64,000 nucleotides of DNA from Earliella scabrosa (lineage: Eukaryota; Basidiomycota; Agaricomycetes; Polyporales; Polyporaceae): NCBI GenBank assembly GCA_022605405.1, contig JABYQQ010000013.1, positions 496,001 to 560,000 on the forward strand, read 5' to 3'. Under the pieces are notes generated by a model. It ran no database searches. It saw only the letters and a list, made by a program, of their open reading frames with translations, and was not told where the DNA came from. A program made the position numbers and the translations under genes. This document shows positions 1-10,655 of the stretch, piece by piece (position 1 is the first letter of the stretch; every line of letters begins with the position of its first letter).

Positions 1-2346
1 GAATCGCGAAGTGCCTCAAGGGACCTGGCGAGTTCGGAGTGTGATGGCGAGTGCCCAACCGTGCATCGTAAGCCGTGTTCATCTGCAGAGTGACTGTGCG
101 GAGGATCGATATGATCTTAAGCCATGCGATAAGACACACCTGGGTCCAGATGCTCTTGTACTTCACCATAAAGTTGACCGGAATACAAGTAGGGATGATA
201 AGCCGGTTCTTGACCATGATGATGACGTTACTAATATGAGAGCGTCAAGCGAGAGGTAAGTATAGAGACCTGAGGACGCACTAGATGCTCTTTAGCCACA
301 GATGTGTCAGGTTCTGAACGAGATGCAGCATCTCATGCGCTCCTGTACATCAGTCTGGAGAACGCGTACAATGCGTCCCGGAGTATCCTCTCATGGCGTC
401 AGGGGACGCACGCAGGACAAGCGTCATATTCTGGAATGCCATGTCGCCCGAGTGGAATATTTCCGCATCAACGGCAAAGCGGGATCCTCAGAGACTTTGT
501 GGAGACGTGCAGCGAGCTTGTTGGGGAACTGGAAGCACCGATACGATGCGCGGAGTGCAGATGTGGCTTTCCCAGCGGAGATAGTCGAATGTGACTGTGG
601 CGCTACATTTGTCAACGCCGGCGAGGTCGCGGGAAGTACGATACGAGGGTAGGTGGATACGATCGGTGTGCGATAGAGGAGGGTGTTGCAGCATGAGAGG
701 AAAGTCGGGTTGCGCGCACCGATGTCGGAAGCGGGCGAAGGCGGTGAAGCGTGTCACAAGCTCACGCCATCATCTGTGGAGCGGAGGAGATCGGCGGTCT
801 TCATGTCCTCGGGACGGGCAGGTACTATTCTCTTGGGTCCCTTGCGGCCCATTCGGTGCTCGGCGATACGCAACATCACCTTGATATTACGTGGACACGG
901 TCGCGCTGACAAGTATTCGCGCAGCGACGGGAAGGGCAGGTCTGCGCACGAGCGTCGGAGGAGACCCGCACCACGAGAGAGGAAGCTTAAGGCAAGGGAA
1001 CCATCGGGCGCCTGCTCGCGCGCGCCCGCGCTTCCTGATAGTAATAGCGTGTAGATCTGCGCGGAAATTACGAGGTCAATGATGGATAGTCCGGGGCCAG
1101 TAGACCTCATACCGAGCCTCGTGAGATGAAAAAGCAGAGCCCGATACTCCGACCGTCACGGCGCCCTGCAAGCCTAGGCCTACTCCCGACGAGGTAGGCT
1201 TTGTATATGATTGGAGATATTTCCGAAGGCGGCGTCGATGTCCGATGTCCAAGGTCGCGATTTGCGCTCCTGGCGGCGCTGCTGCGATCTCAAAGAGAAG
1301 TCAGTCAACACGGGTTCTTGCGCTCCTCCCCAAGCCTCGCGCTGTCTCGCGCTTCCTTGGGTTCATCCTCGCGAACAACAACGGGGCGATGCCTGCGCAC
1401 CGCTCAGCCTCTCTGGCGGAGACGCCCCCTACCAACGCCCGCGACCATTCGGCACAATAGAGCTCGCTCCAAGCCATCTCGATTCTCGGGCAGGCAAAGG
1501 CTGCAGAGCTGACTCCATGCCTTCCTCATCCACTTCCGCTTGCCACGCAGTGATCGACGAAGATTAGTACTCACTTTGTTGCGCGAACCAGCTGTCCGCG
1601 TACCACTGATAGCGGCGACAGGATGAACGGGTGCTCGACTTCGGCCGCCGAGTACCGGAGGGAAAATGCGGTGGGCTCTGGGTAACGGTCGAGATTCGAG
1701 AAGGCTGAGCTCAAGCGTAGATCGTCCTATTAGGCGTCCCACGTGTCTGCGTGGTCGGAGGCCCCCTGAGACCCTTGAGACCCCGCGGGCCACAGTTTCT
1801 GCTCCCATCACTTCGAATTTCTCTCTGTCTCTCATGAACCTGAGGTGGCCCGCTGTGAGTACAAGACGAGACTTACTGTGTCATTTCTCTGATATTGTTC
1901 ACTTGTGCACTGGCGTCGATCTTTATTCCGGTATAGGACTGCTACTGTCATTGGCGCGGGTAGGAGCCATCCACGCATGGGCTCCTCCTCGACTGACCCC
2001 ATAGCCGCCGGGTTGCGTACTTGCTCGCGGCTTGTGCACGACCTCTCCTAAACCCACAGGTCGAGGAACCTGACCTCGTTGGCGGAAGAAGGCCTCCCAA
2101 AGGTCCGTCGCGAGATTCACTCGACGAAGTCACCCCAGGTGGCCTTCGCCTCAGCTGTACGATTGGCCCCCCCGCCTTTGCTTGTATATGGGCACGCAAG
2201 GCGTCGACGTGTTTCTGCTCAGGTCCAGCCTTCCTTGCGGTAAGTGTACGAACCTTGCTTGTTGGGCCTTTGCTAACGCTGTTGTTTAAACCAGCGGCGT
2301 TCTCTTCCACTCGGTTGGTACCCACGGGGAATTCGGCCTGAAGCTA
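1..2346. other. 5' flank with no confident gene
   Basis: Both strands contain many overlapping ORFs of 60-140 codons, but none shows a recognisable domain or a convincing exon chain. Minus-strand frames around 1-260 (a Tyr/Pro/His-rich stretch), 754-1110 and 1948-2325 read somewhat like protein, but stops or frame changes interrupt them. They could be decayed genes or old transposon sequence. I assign no product. Confidence 0.4.
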
Positions 2347-4260
2347 TTGCCGGTCAAATCGGGTTCTGGGCGGTTGGGGGTGCGGCCTGGACTCTTGAAC
2401 GAGTTTGGGCCTCTATTGGAGGCGAAGATGCGACTGGCGTTCACGTGGGATCCCGACCCTCTCATCCGAGCCCTGGACGCTCGCTATGGCTTACTTCCGC
2501 GCAAACTCCCTCCCCATTCTCATATGTACGGATGCCGGTATGTGCCTTCCAGATGGCTTATCCTTCTCTTGCTCTTGCTGACTACGACCTATGGTAATAA
2601 CGGTAATAACCTATCAGACATCGACCGTGCCGCTCAACGGAAGCTTCCCGCCATTCTCTCAGACTGGATCCAGCGCGCCGATTGCGTAGCACGTGGACGA
2701 GGACGATGGACGAGGACGAACCGGTTGCATTTCTGCTCGTCGAGAAATCCGCCTACAATATTGATCCTAAACCCAATCACAACTACAAAGGCTGCTGACG
2801 CGACTCCGGAAGGTCCCGAGCAACCTGTACCCAGTCTGAGCACGGCGGCTGACGTACCACCTTCAACGCCCCACCAGATGGCGCGCAACCGTTATTCAAT
2901 GCGAAGAGTGAGGACAGGGGACTGTTGACGTTTGTTCAAAGCGTCGAAAAGTGTAGGCGGAGGCTTTTGAGAGCACCTTCACTACAGGTCAGGAAGCCTT
3001 TGCGATCCTCAGAAAGTTACTGATGCTTCGTCACATGCGGTCCTCGTCGTCAGTTTCCGTGACATCTGCGACCCTCGACCGCGCTCTCTCCGGCCAGCCC
3101 GCCAAATCTCGCAACTCATCGGCACTCGTCCCCGCCTCTTTCAATCGTCCACGGAAAGCGTGTACTTCCTCTTCATCGTCCGATTCGGTCTCGGAATATC
3201 CTCGTCGCTCCAGACGCGGTCCCTCTCGGTGTGCATTCAACTTGCGTGCTACCATCCTCAGCCTGCCCGCTGCCACCCCGCCGCGACGGATCCACATCTA
3301 CTCGAACTTCGACTCTCTGCAGGTCCAGTAGGCTCACCGGTGCCACTGCCACCTTTTCCTCGTACCATTTCCACGCCGGTCGGAGTTGTACGTGCAGACT
3401 CCGCGCACTCCTTCGTCTTTCCCCTCTTCCTCTCCCCAGACTTACAAGGTACACCGCCGCACACGAGTAGCCTCTACGCTGGAACAACAACAACGGATCA
3501 GCGCTGCCGACTGGCTGGTCGTCCCTACCCATATAGCCAACCCCGAGAGTGCACACGCACCTACACATCCTATCACGCTCGCTCCCACTCCTTCTGTCCC
3601 TTCCACACACTCCTGCACACTGGACCTCACAGCCAACAACTTGAACATCGGTCGTCGTTTCGTCCAGTCGCGTTCACACACCTATCACGCACACTTGCAT
3701 GACCCCTTTCGCGCCTGCCCTCCGCCCTACCCCTGTCCGTCCTTGTGCCCATCGGCACCTAACCTTTCTTACCTTTACCCTTGCCGTCACAGCGATCCCG
3801 GTTCCTCCATCCGGACGGTGCCGTGTCAATATGGGGCCGCTGTCCCGTCCTCATGGAACTCGGTCGTACGCTCCTCCAACTTACCTTACAGCACAAACCC
3901 CTCTCCCCCGCCCACCCCTATATATGTTACTATCCGTGGCGCATTGACCTCGTTTCATATACTTATGCTATGGCACGCCGGCATATGATCATGTAGACGG
4001 CCTGCACCATCTTCCATGTGTGGAACGTGCGATTTCACTCAGTATCGATTCGCACGGGTACAATGTACGGACGGAAACATTCCTCCGTTCTGGCTCTGAG
4101 GCCTGCTGCCTACGTACGGGAAGACTTCTGGGCAAACCGCCTATTACTCCGGGCCAACGTGAGTGCCGGCTCTGTTCAGAACGCCGCTGTCAGAACACAG
4201 ATTCATCTCACGCTGGCTTTACGCATCTAACAAGCGACAGTGCTGTTGCCCTACCATGAA
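2347..4260. other. unassigned, pyrimidine-rich region
   Basis: The plus strand is rich in C and T from about 3300 to 3930, which opens several long frames with Pro/Ser/Thr/His-biased translations that are probably compositional. A minus-strand frame at 3031-3297 is acidic (clusters of Glu/Asp/Arg near its end) and may be the last exon of a gene. A short plus-strand frame near 2700-2810, beginning Met-Asp-Glu-Asp-Glu, also looks coding-like. A TATATA run lies near 3920. I cannot link these into a gene. Confidence 0.35.
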
Positions 4261-5573
4261 TCAGCACGAAGTCTGGCAATCGAAACATGCGAACCGCACC
4301 CATGTAGTTTGAATCTCCGTGGAATCAGAGTGGACTGCCAAGGAAATCAATGTGTCCTTGTATTTGATAGCGAACTGCGGAGGAGCGTCAACCTCGAGGA
4401 GGGTCGAGCCGGGATCGGCGTTCGATGAAACAAGAGAACACGTACGTCCAAAGTGTAGGCGGCACGGTAGAGCAGAGTCTCGTAGTTCTCGCACGCCTTG
4501 GGGAACATCTGAAGTGGCACAACGCTACCCTGCCTTCCCGTCAGAACGATTGGAGACTGCCTGCCCAGTTCCTTGGTAATTCGAATGAGCACAAAAATAG
4601 CATACACAAGTGTAGCGTTGGGACACTCACCTCTAGCTCGACCTTCACTCGATCTTGCCCGTTCTTCGTAGCGTTAATCCTGTCCCTCATACCCTGTAGC
4701 GTCTGCATGGTGGACTGCAGATCCGTCATGGCAATCTGGGACTTCTGCGTCTTGGACCACTTCGTCCGCACCGTATCTACGATGGCTGTCACCTCGTCCA
4801 GAGCACTTCTTCGCTCATCGAACATGGCGGTGAAGCGAGTACAAGCAGCCTCTGAGAGCTCTTGTAAAGTTCGCTGGGAGACTTCCTCTTTAGCGAGAAC
4901 GCTCAGCGCTTGGTCGTATAGCTCCTGCACAATGTGAGATCACCCGTGCGACCAATTGTTCAGAGGGGTAGTCGTACCGTGATGCAGAGCACTTCAACAC
5001 AAGGCTTCCACAGCTGAAATCCTTGCAAAATGTCCGCTTCGTCGGCTAGCAAGTCCTCCACACTAACACTGGCGTTTGGGACCTGTGCATTCGGAGGAGT
5101 ACCGGAAGGAACAGAGAAGATATTGAGTGACTAGCAATTGCATGACGGGGAAGCACGTACCATGCTCCATACCCTTTCAACCTCGCGACACGCGCTTGAC
5201 ATCTTCCCCATTGCTTCCTCCCACCTGACCAGGACTTGCGATGCGCCTTGTCCTGCTCCCCAGAGGGTCTCCAGCCGTGCACGAGCTCTCTCCATGTGCT
5301 TCCTGATCGTGTGGCACCGCTCATTGTTCTTGAAAGTGAGACGCGCTGCGATAGTCTTACCCCACCTAGTCGGTGGGCCATGCAAGAGGTGAACACGTCG
5401 CAACCTGCAACCACATGACATCAGCAAAAAATAGTCATGATCAGTACTAGTATCGCAATGTCATACTCAATAGCCTCTCCCTCGATTAGAGCGAATTCAT
5501 CCAGGATAGTCTGTTGCGAGTCGTCCAACTGCGCGATTGCTGTCTCTACCGGCGTGAGTTCTTTCGACGACAT
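4261..5573 (-). CDS. long-helix protein, family member 1 (unknown function)
   Basis: This is a spliced minus-strand gene of unknown function. The start (minus ATG at 5573) gives a short helical first exon (5448-5573, phase 0). A middle block about 5.14-5.35 kb is helical (Arg/Glu/Lys-rich, reads ...ERARARLETLW...). A block at about 4.63-4.92 kb contains the key segment ELYDQAL... DERRSAL... LQGMRDRI. The last two exons join in frame through GTGAGT- and GTACGT-type introns, and the stop is at 4261. The block around DERR-Trp-RDrI aligns by eye with the gene at 33159-34326, and more weakly with the one at 16469-17817, so I treat all three as one family. No signal peptide or membrane segment is seen. 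Exon 2 and exon 3 boundaries are approximate. Predicted to be almost entirely alpha-helical, about 350 residues. Confidence 0.7.
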
Positions 5574-6635
5574 GATCCTCGAGAGTGCGGCGTATAGTTG
5601 CGGACCAGTGCTTGTCAACGTTGCGAGTTGAAAGAGCAATGGTCGTGTCGCTGAGCCACTTACAACGTGGCAACAAAGCATTACCCGTTATAGTCAATCC
5701 GCCGCAATTTCAGTCCGTCTCAATCCGAGATCCATCGCCTTGACAGAATGTCGAGGTTGCGGCGCCTCGAAAGTGAGAGGTAGCTGGTATATTCATACAC
5801 TTAGTTGACGTTCACGATGGTGTGTACTGCACCGAGGCCGAGGAACGGGTGTATTGCTTGGACTCTAGTGGATGCGTCGATGCGACGCGGACACCAGGCT
5901 GACGGACAGGGCGGAACAGTGTTAGTCACTATTGGCAGTGAGAGGAAACGAACTTAACAGCAGAGGCTGCCTTTGCTAAGTACTTAGGTGACGTCCGTCA
6001 GCGTCGACAACGGTCGAACTCTCACAGAGAAAGGTCTCATGTTGGCGCTCATTTCCGCTCCGACATTCCCACGGGGGGAGCAACACCATTCCTCTTCAAA
6101 GCTTCATCTCCAGTGAGACGACAACAACCTCATTTCGCATTATCATTCACGGCTTTGGAGTGCTGGATATTCACAGACTTCGTCTGTCGTTCAACGTAAC
6201 ACAAGTGCTTTGTGCCAGAAATGAAAGCGACAGTAAGCCCCACCCATGACTACACTAGGGTACGTGGAAACGCAGATCCCTCTAATGCTGACTCTCCAGC
6301 TTTGACTCATTGTTGTACATGCGACAGCCACGTCTTGATCCATTCTGGAGCTAGATTCTAATACGATCCTCAAGTTGCCGACAGAAGTATTCCCCGCTTA
6401 CCTCAATAAACATACCAAAGTCTCTTTTCACCTATAGTCGGCGAACTCAGGGTCGCACCCGTCCGTTGCGCAAGTGCTTGCCCATGGAGTATGTACCAAT
6501 TGTTTCACAACCATTATTACTGTAAGCATGACTGCTTCTTTTGTACTTGCTGCTCCATATCATGTCCCGTCAACGTCGTCTACAGCACGACACCTGTTTC
6601 CACCACACCAGTCCAGTCGGTGCCCCAGTGTCACC
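5574..6635. promoter_or_regulatory. divergent intergenic region
   Basis: This interval separates the minus-strand helical gene that starts at 5573 from the plus-strand membrane-helical gene that starts at 6636. It probably holds both promoters. I find no ORF with protein character and no obvious repeat. A shared regulatory region is inferred only from the head-to-head arrangement. Confidence 0.35.
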
Positions 6636-8025
6636 ATGAGCACGGTACGTTAAGGAGTATTCGAATACTCTGACTCTCTCTAATAAGATCTCTTCCTCAC
6701 AGCCTGATCCTGCTGTCCGCAATGGGCTAGGTGACCCGACACCGGATTTGGTCTTGCCAGTGACCACTTCCGTGAACATATCCGGTTCAGCGTCCACCAC
6801 TCTCGCTACGTCCTCTGGAAGCGGGTCGCGTATGCGGTACCTCCGCAAAATCATCCATGACTTGCACATTATTCCCATACTCGCTGCGATGTTCTTGGTG
6901 GTGAAACAGGGCCTTGACATCGTCAACATGGTCCTTGCGTTTGTCCTCAAGATACCGTCGATGGCTGGCTTGGCGGCTTTCGCAGCTACGACTCTACTCG
7001 CTGCATCTCCCCACCTGCGCGCTGGAGTTGCGCACAGCGGCTTGAACATGGTCTGCGCCTTTCCGGTCCTCGCCCTACTTCCTTTATGCCCTACTGCCAC
7101 CACCTCGACCTCAGAGTCGCTGGACTACGTTCAGGCTGGGAATACACCCTCTATCAAGCGGGGATCAGATATTCAAAGCCTGATGCGACTCCAGAGCGTC
7201 GCTTTGAAAGAGCTGCAGCAAACTTCTTCTCGCGGGGCTGACGTAGCCGTGGACATGAAGCACGCAGAATTCGCTATCAAGGACTTGATTGTGGCCGTGA
7301 AGCTCAGCAATCTTACTATCAAAGACACGCTCTCTCAAGAGCTCAGCGCGTTCGTAGCCGAGGCCAGACTCGTCGGCCGTGGGTTGCAACATTTGGCCGC
7401 CAAGGTGAACGGCGTCGTAGATGGGTAAGCGGCCTCTTTTCACATTCCCTGGTCATCAAGTTCATTGTAGTTGCTTAGAATCTCGGCGGCTAATGCCTAC
7501 GCTGCTCAGAAGCTGCAGACGCAGAAGGCGGCTATCCGGGACGAACACGACCAACATGACTTAGTATCAAACGTGATCGACGTATCTTTCGCCGCTTTCT
7601 CCCCTCGGCTCAGGCGCATCATGCTCGATGCGACGTCCTCCCTCGCTAGCTTGGAAGATCTAGAGGAGCGTCTGTCCACCATACACGAATTATGCCACCA
7701 AGAAAGCTTCCTGACGACAATCACCCTCGACAACCTACTCTGGGAGTTATGGACGGTTCTCGGGGGAAATCAACAGCAGGTTCGCGACTTGCGTCATCGC
7801 ACAAATGTGTTGCGTGATGTGGATAGGTATCGCAGTGTCGCAGCAGGATATGTGGGAGCAGTAGTGCAGGCTTTAACGAGCCTCGATGCCGAGTTATTGG
7901 AACTGCACGACAGGATCCTCCCGGGGAATGTCGAAATAACCATGCCAGTGGAGATCCACCTGACGGGCATTCACAGCGCTCTTAGTCGTCTTGCTATGAG
8001 GCGTGGCCGGCCGACAGTAGATTGA
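6636..8025 (+). CDS. membrane-anchored long-helix protein (unknown function)
   Basis: Three exons close perfectly in frame: 6636-6644, 6703-7424 and 7479-8025, with introns of 58 and 54 bp (GTACGT...CACAG and GTAAGC...CTTAG). They encode about 425 residues. The first exon is only Met-Ser-Thr. After a Thr/Ser-rich leader come two closely spaced hydrophobic segments (about residues 50-115, around IIPILAAMFLVV and MAGLAAFAATTLLAA). These look like a membrane hairpin or anchor. The rest (about residues 130-425) is long amphipathic helices rich in Ala/Leu/Asp/Glu/Gln, ending near EIHLTGIHSALSRL. I recall similar membrane-plus-helix proteins as multi-copy unknowns in Agaricomycetes, but cannot name a family. 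It lies head-to-head with the soluble helical gene at 4261-5573. Codon-level integrity argues for a live gene. Confidence 0.8.
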
Positions 8026-8218
8026 GCTTGGTTGTAATTCATAGTTATTGCATGGGTGACTGTAACTCAGAATCAACTATTCCTGGTCACCGTCGTTCGC
8101 ATGCGAGCGTTCTGCTCGCGTACTTGGGAGAAGTGATGATGCTACAGCGCCAACGCGAACACACTTAATACGTATATATAATACTACTGGCCTCGCGTGT
8201 TCGCGACCTCTTCTCCAC
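8026..8218. other. gap before left arm
   Basis: No gene is visible. From about 8160 onward the sequence shows weak, indel-rich resemblance to the flank outside the right arm near 53717-53770: both contain a short AT-rich run followed by GTRTTCGCRACCTC. This suggests the duplication once extended further than the near-identical core. Confidence 0.4.
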
Positions 8219-8802
8219 TTGTCCACTTGGCGCGTCCTGACAAGGATCAAGATGACGAGAATCCATCGCCAGCGAGAGTGAGCACAGGCTGACTACAAAC
8301 CGTGGGCGTCAAGAATTCCACTTCGGGCACCTGCGGCTGTGCATGCGCGCTTCCCACCTCTTTCTCATCCCGTCACCCAACTCGAAGTTGTACTGCGGCT
8401 CCTGCGGCTCCTGCTACTTATCCCTTCTGCTCTGGCCGGATACGCGGACTCGGAAGCCATGGGAGGTGCCTGTATGGTATGGGTCACAGAACGCATCTCC
8501 TCGCGCTGGAGTACTTATCGCTGTACCCCTGACAGCGCACTCTCAGATTCTGAGCCCTGCTCAGGCCTACTACGCTCTCCCGGCCGCCCTGATCGCCTGG
8601 AGAGAAGTAAGAACAAACCCGGACAGAACATCCATGCAACTCTGAGCGATCTCAAGCTCCCCCTCCATGGTGAGTATGTCGCTGTTTATCGTTTGGCTCC
8701 CTCCTTCGTCCCATGGTCCCCATAGCCGTTGCGCTCACAGGGTGCCTTGAAGGCACATCCGAACTCCCCTTCAATTTGGCGCGACGACGACGCCATTCTT
8801 GG

Positions 8803-8856
8803 GAGGAGGTGCCGAATCAGTACAGACGAGGGTTTGCGCTGATTCGGCGCCTCCTC
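8803..8856. repeat. 18-bp stem hairpin (left arm copy)
   Basis: An 18-base stem (8803-8820, beginning GAGGAGGTGCC) pairs with its inverted partner at 8839-8856 across an 18-base loop. The only exception is one T/C position, which still allows G-U pairing in RNA. It lies outside any gene I can support and could be a cruciform, an RNA hairpin or an internal element end. The same structure is present in the right arm. Confidence 0.75.
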
Positions 8857-9187
8857 AGCACTAGTACTGCGTGATGGTACCCAATAGTAGGTACAGGCCG
8901 GGATAGGTCTACTGAGACCCTACCTACCTCTCAGCTCATAGTGCCAGTGCTTGTCGTACTGATCAATTGCTGGTCCTAGATGCTCACCATCTCCGAGGTC
9001 TCACACGAGAACACGCTCGACGGCACATCGGACTACGTCGTACGTCCCCCCTTGTCTTCATCTCCGTTCTCCCTGCTCACAGATTGCGCATATACCTCAG
9101 TATGAGTGGAGCCTCAGCGCGGCGCGCTCTCGGACGCGCTCTTCCAGCTCGCGAAGACGTTGTGCATACTTCTCAACTTCGAGCTAG

Positions 9188-9355
9188 TTAACGAGGAGAC
9201 GGACGAGGAGGAACAGCATTCCCGCGGTAGAGGAACCGGCCGCCCGACCGACGAGGAGGAGGTGGTGGTGGAGGTGGAGGAGGCGGTGGTGGAGGAGGTG
9301 GCGGCCGCGGCCGCGGCAGTGGCGGACCATAGGTCACACAACGGACCTGGGACAT
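9188..9355 (-). CDS. poly-proline short ORF (left arm copy)
   Basis: A 55-codon minus-strand ORF begins Met-Ser-Gln-Val-Arg, runs through a block of about 17 consecutive prolines and ends in an Arg/Ser/Gly/Pro tail. It is too short to be sure it is a gene by itself. The DNA is a GC-rich CCT/CCA tract that also gives open Ala and Glu/Val frames on other strands. A small minus-strand exon downstream (about 9110-9187, reading ...QRLRELEERVRERAAL...) follows a good CTAG acceptor and could be the real coding partner. Product unknown. Confidence 0.3.
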   Translation of the reverse strand: MSQVRCVTYGPPLPRPRPPPPPPPPPPPPPPPPPRRSGGRFLYRGNAVPPRPSPR

Positions 9356-10655
9356 CTAATATCCTCCTGCACTCCAGCGCCGTCGTCATCTCAGCGTGGG
9401 ATGTACGCATGGAACACACGAACCTTGTGCGCATGCACGTTCTGTCCAACCCGCTGTAGGATGAGGGTTGGTGGCTACTTTCCTTTGTCATCTAGCTCGT
9501 CCAGACTTCTGACCCAATCACAGAAGGAGAACGCGCGCACCCTGTCCACCCCCCTTTCGTATATATCAGAAGCGCGAAGCTGGTGAGTCATAGCCTTGTG
9601 GGCCACTCGATATCGATATGTCCTGATCCAGGCTTGCACAGCGCAACAGGAACGCGCCCTGAGGCTTCCTGGAACGATGTGCAGCGGGGTGCTGTCCCCG
9701 CACCCTGAGAACCTTCCCTTTTGTATGTATCAGTGACAGCTATGATCAAACATGGTCTCATATGCTGGAATTGAGAACGTGTAAGAATCTATGATGTTCA
9801 GTACTAGTCGCAGTGAAGATGGCGCGTAACGGGCAGGTATACTGGTTGACCCCTGTCGACGACCTCTACTCCCCTGTACACTCATGTACAAGGACCTCCA
9901 CAGACCCTCCTCACTGCGCCTCGCGAATTACAGCGTAACGTGCGCCACGATCGGTCTGTCTGTCCGTTGATGTGGTGACGGCGAGTACATGGTGATTACA
10001 GTGCTCCAGCATGTGCGGATCTGTGTGGACGCTGATCGACGATTGGCACTCTTCTAGGACGACCGTGAGCCGTGCGTCGACGGTTCGGCGGATCTCGCGC
10101 CCTCGCTTGGACGCAACTCCCTCATCGCGGTCTTTCTGCCTCGGCGCGGAGCCTCGCGCGCCAGGCTACGGTCCTGAGGCCTTCGAGAGTCGTCGACGGC
10201 TGACGAAGAGTGGAGATGCATGCAGACCCCTCGGAGTCGTGCGGTGCTTGCCCGCCTCTGCTCGTGATAGGTCTACTCCTGCCAAACCTCACCGACCGGA
10301 CGGACGGGTCGGTTCGGGTTGTTCGTGAGATCTGCAGTCTCCCCACTACGCAGTCCGAGTGCCATAGTCCCGGTCTCCGATCTACATCGCCAGGCCGTTG
10401 ACTTCTGCACGAGGTGTGCATGGTTGCGCGACTACTACACAGCTGCCAGCCACGCTCATAGGCGGCGCTCTGCTCCTCAACGATTCTGAACGATATTATG
10501 CTAATTGACGTAGTTGATTGCTCCAAGATCAACGGACAGATCGCGACACGAGGCAGCACCGGTCCGAACTCGAGGGACAAAGAACATTGTGCCACCGGTG
10601 AGCATAGTCTCTCCACCACATCTTTCGCTTCACGAACACTGCTATACTCAGCTGC

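Noticed and set aside
3386..3988. 200-codon plus-strand ORF
   Set aside because: Translation is Pro/Ser/Thr/His-rich and follows a pyrimidine-rich tract; other frames in the same stretch are also open.
9106..9459. Glu/Val/Ala-rich plus ORF in the left arm
   Set aside because: Poly-Glu and poly-Ala come from the same GC-rich tract that gives poly-Pro on the minus strand; the minus frame looks slightly better.
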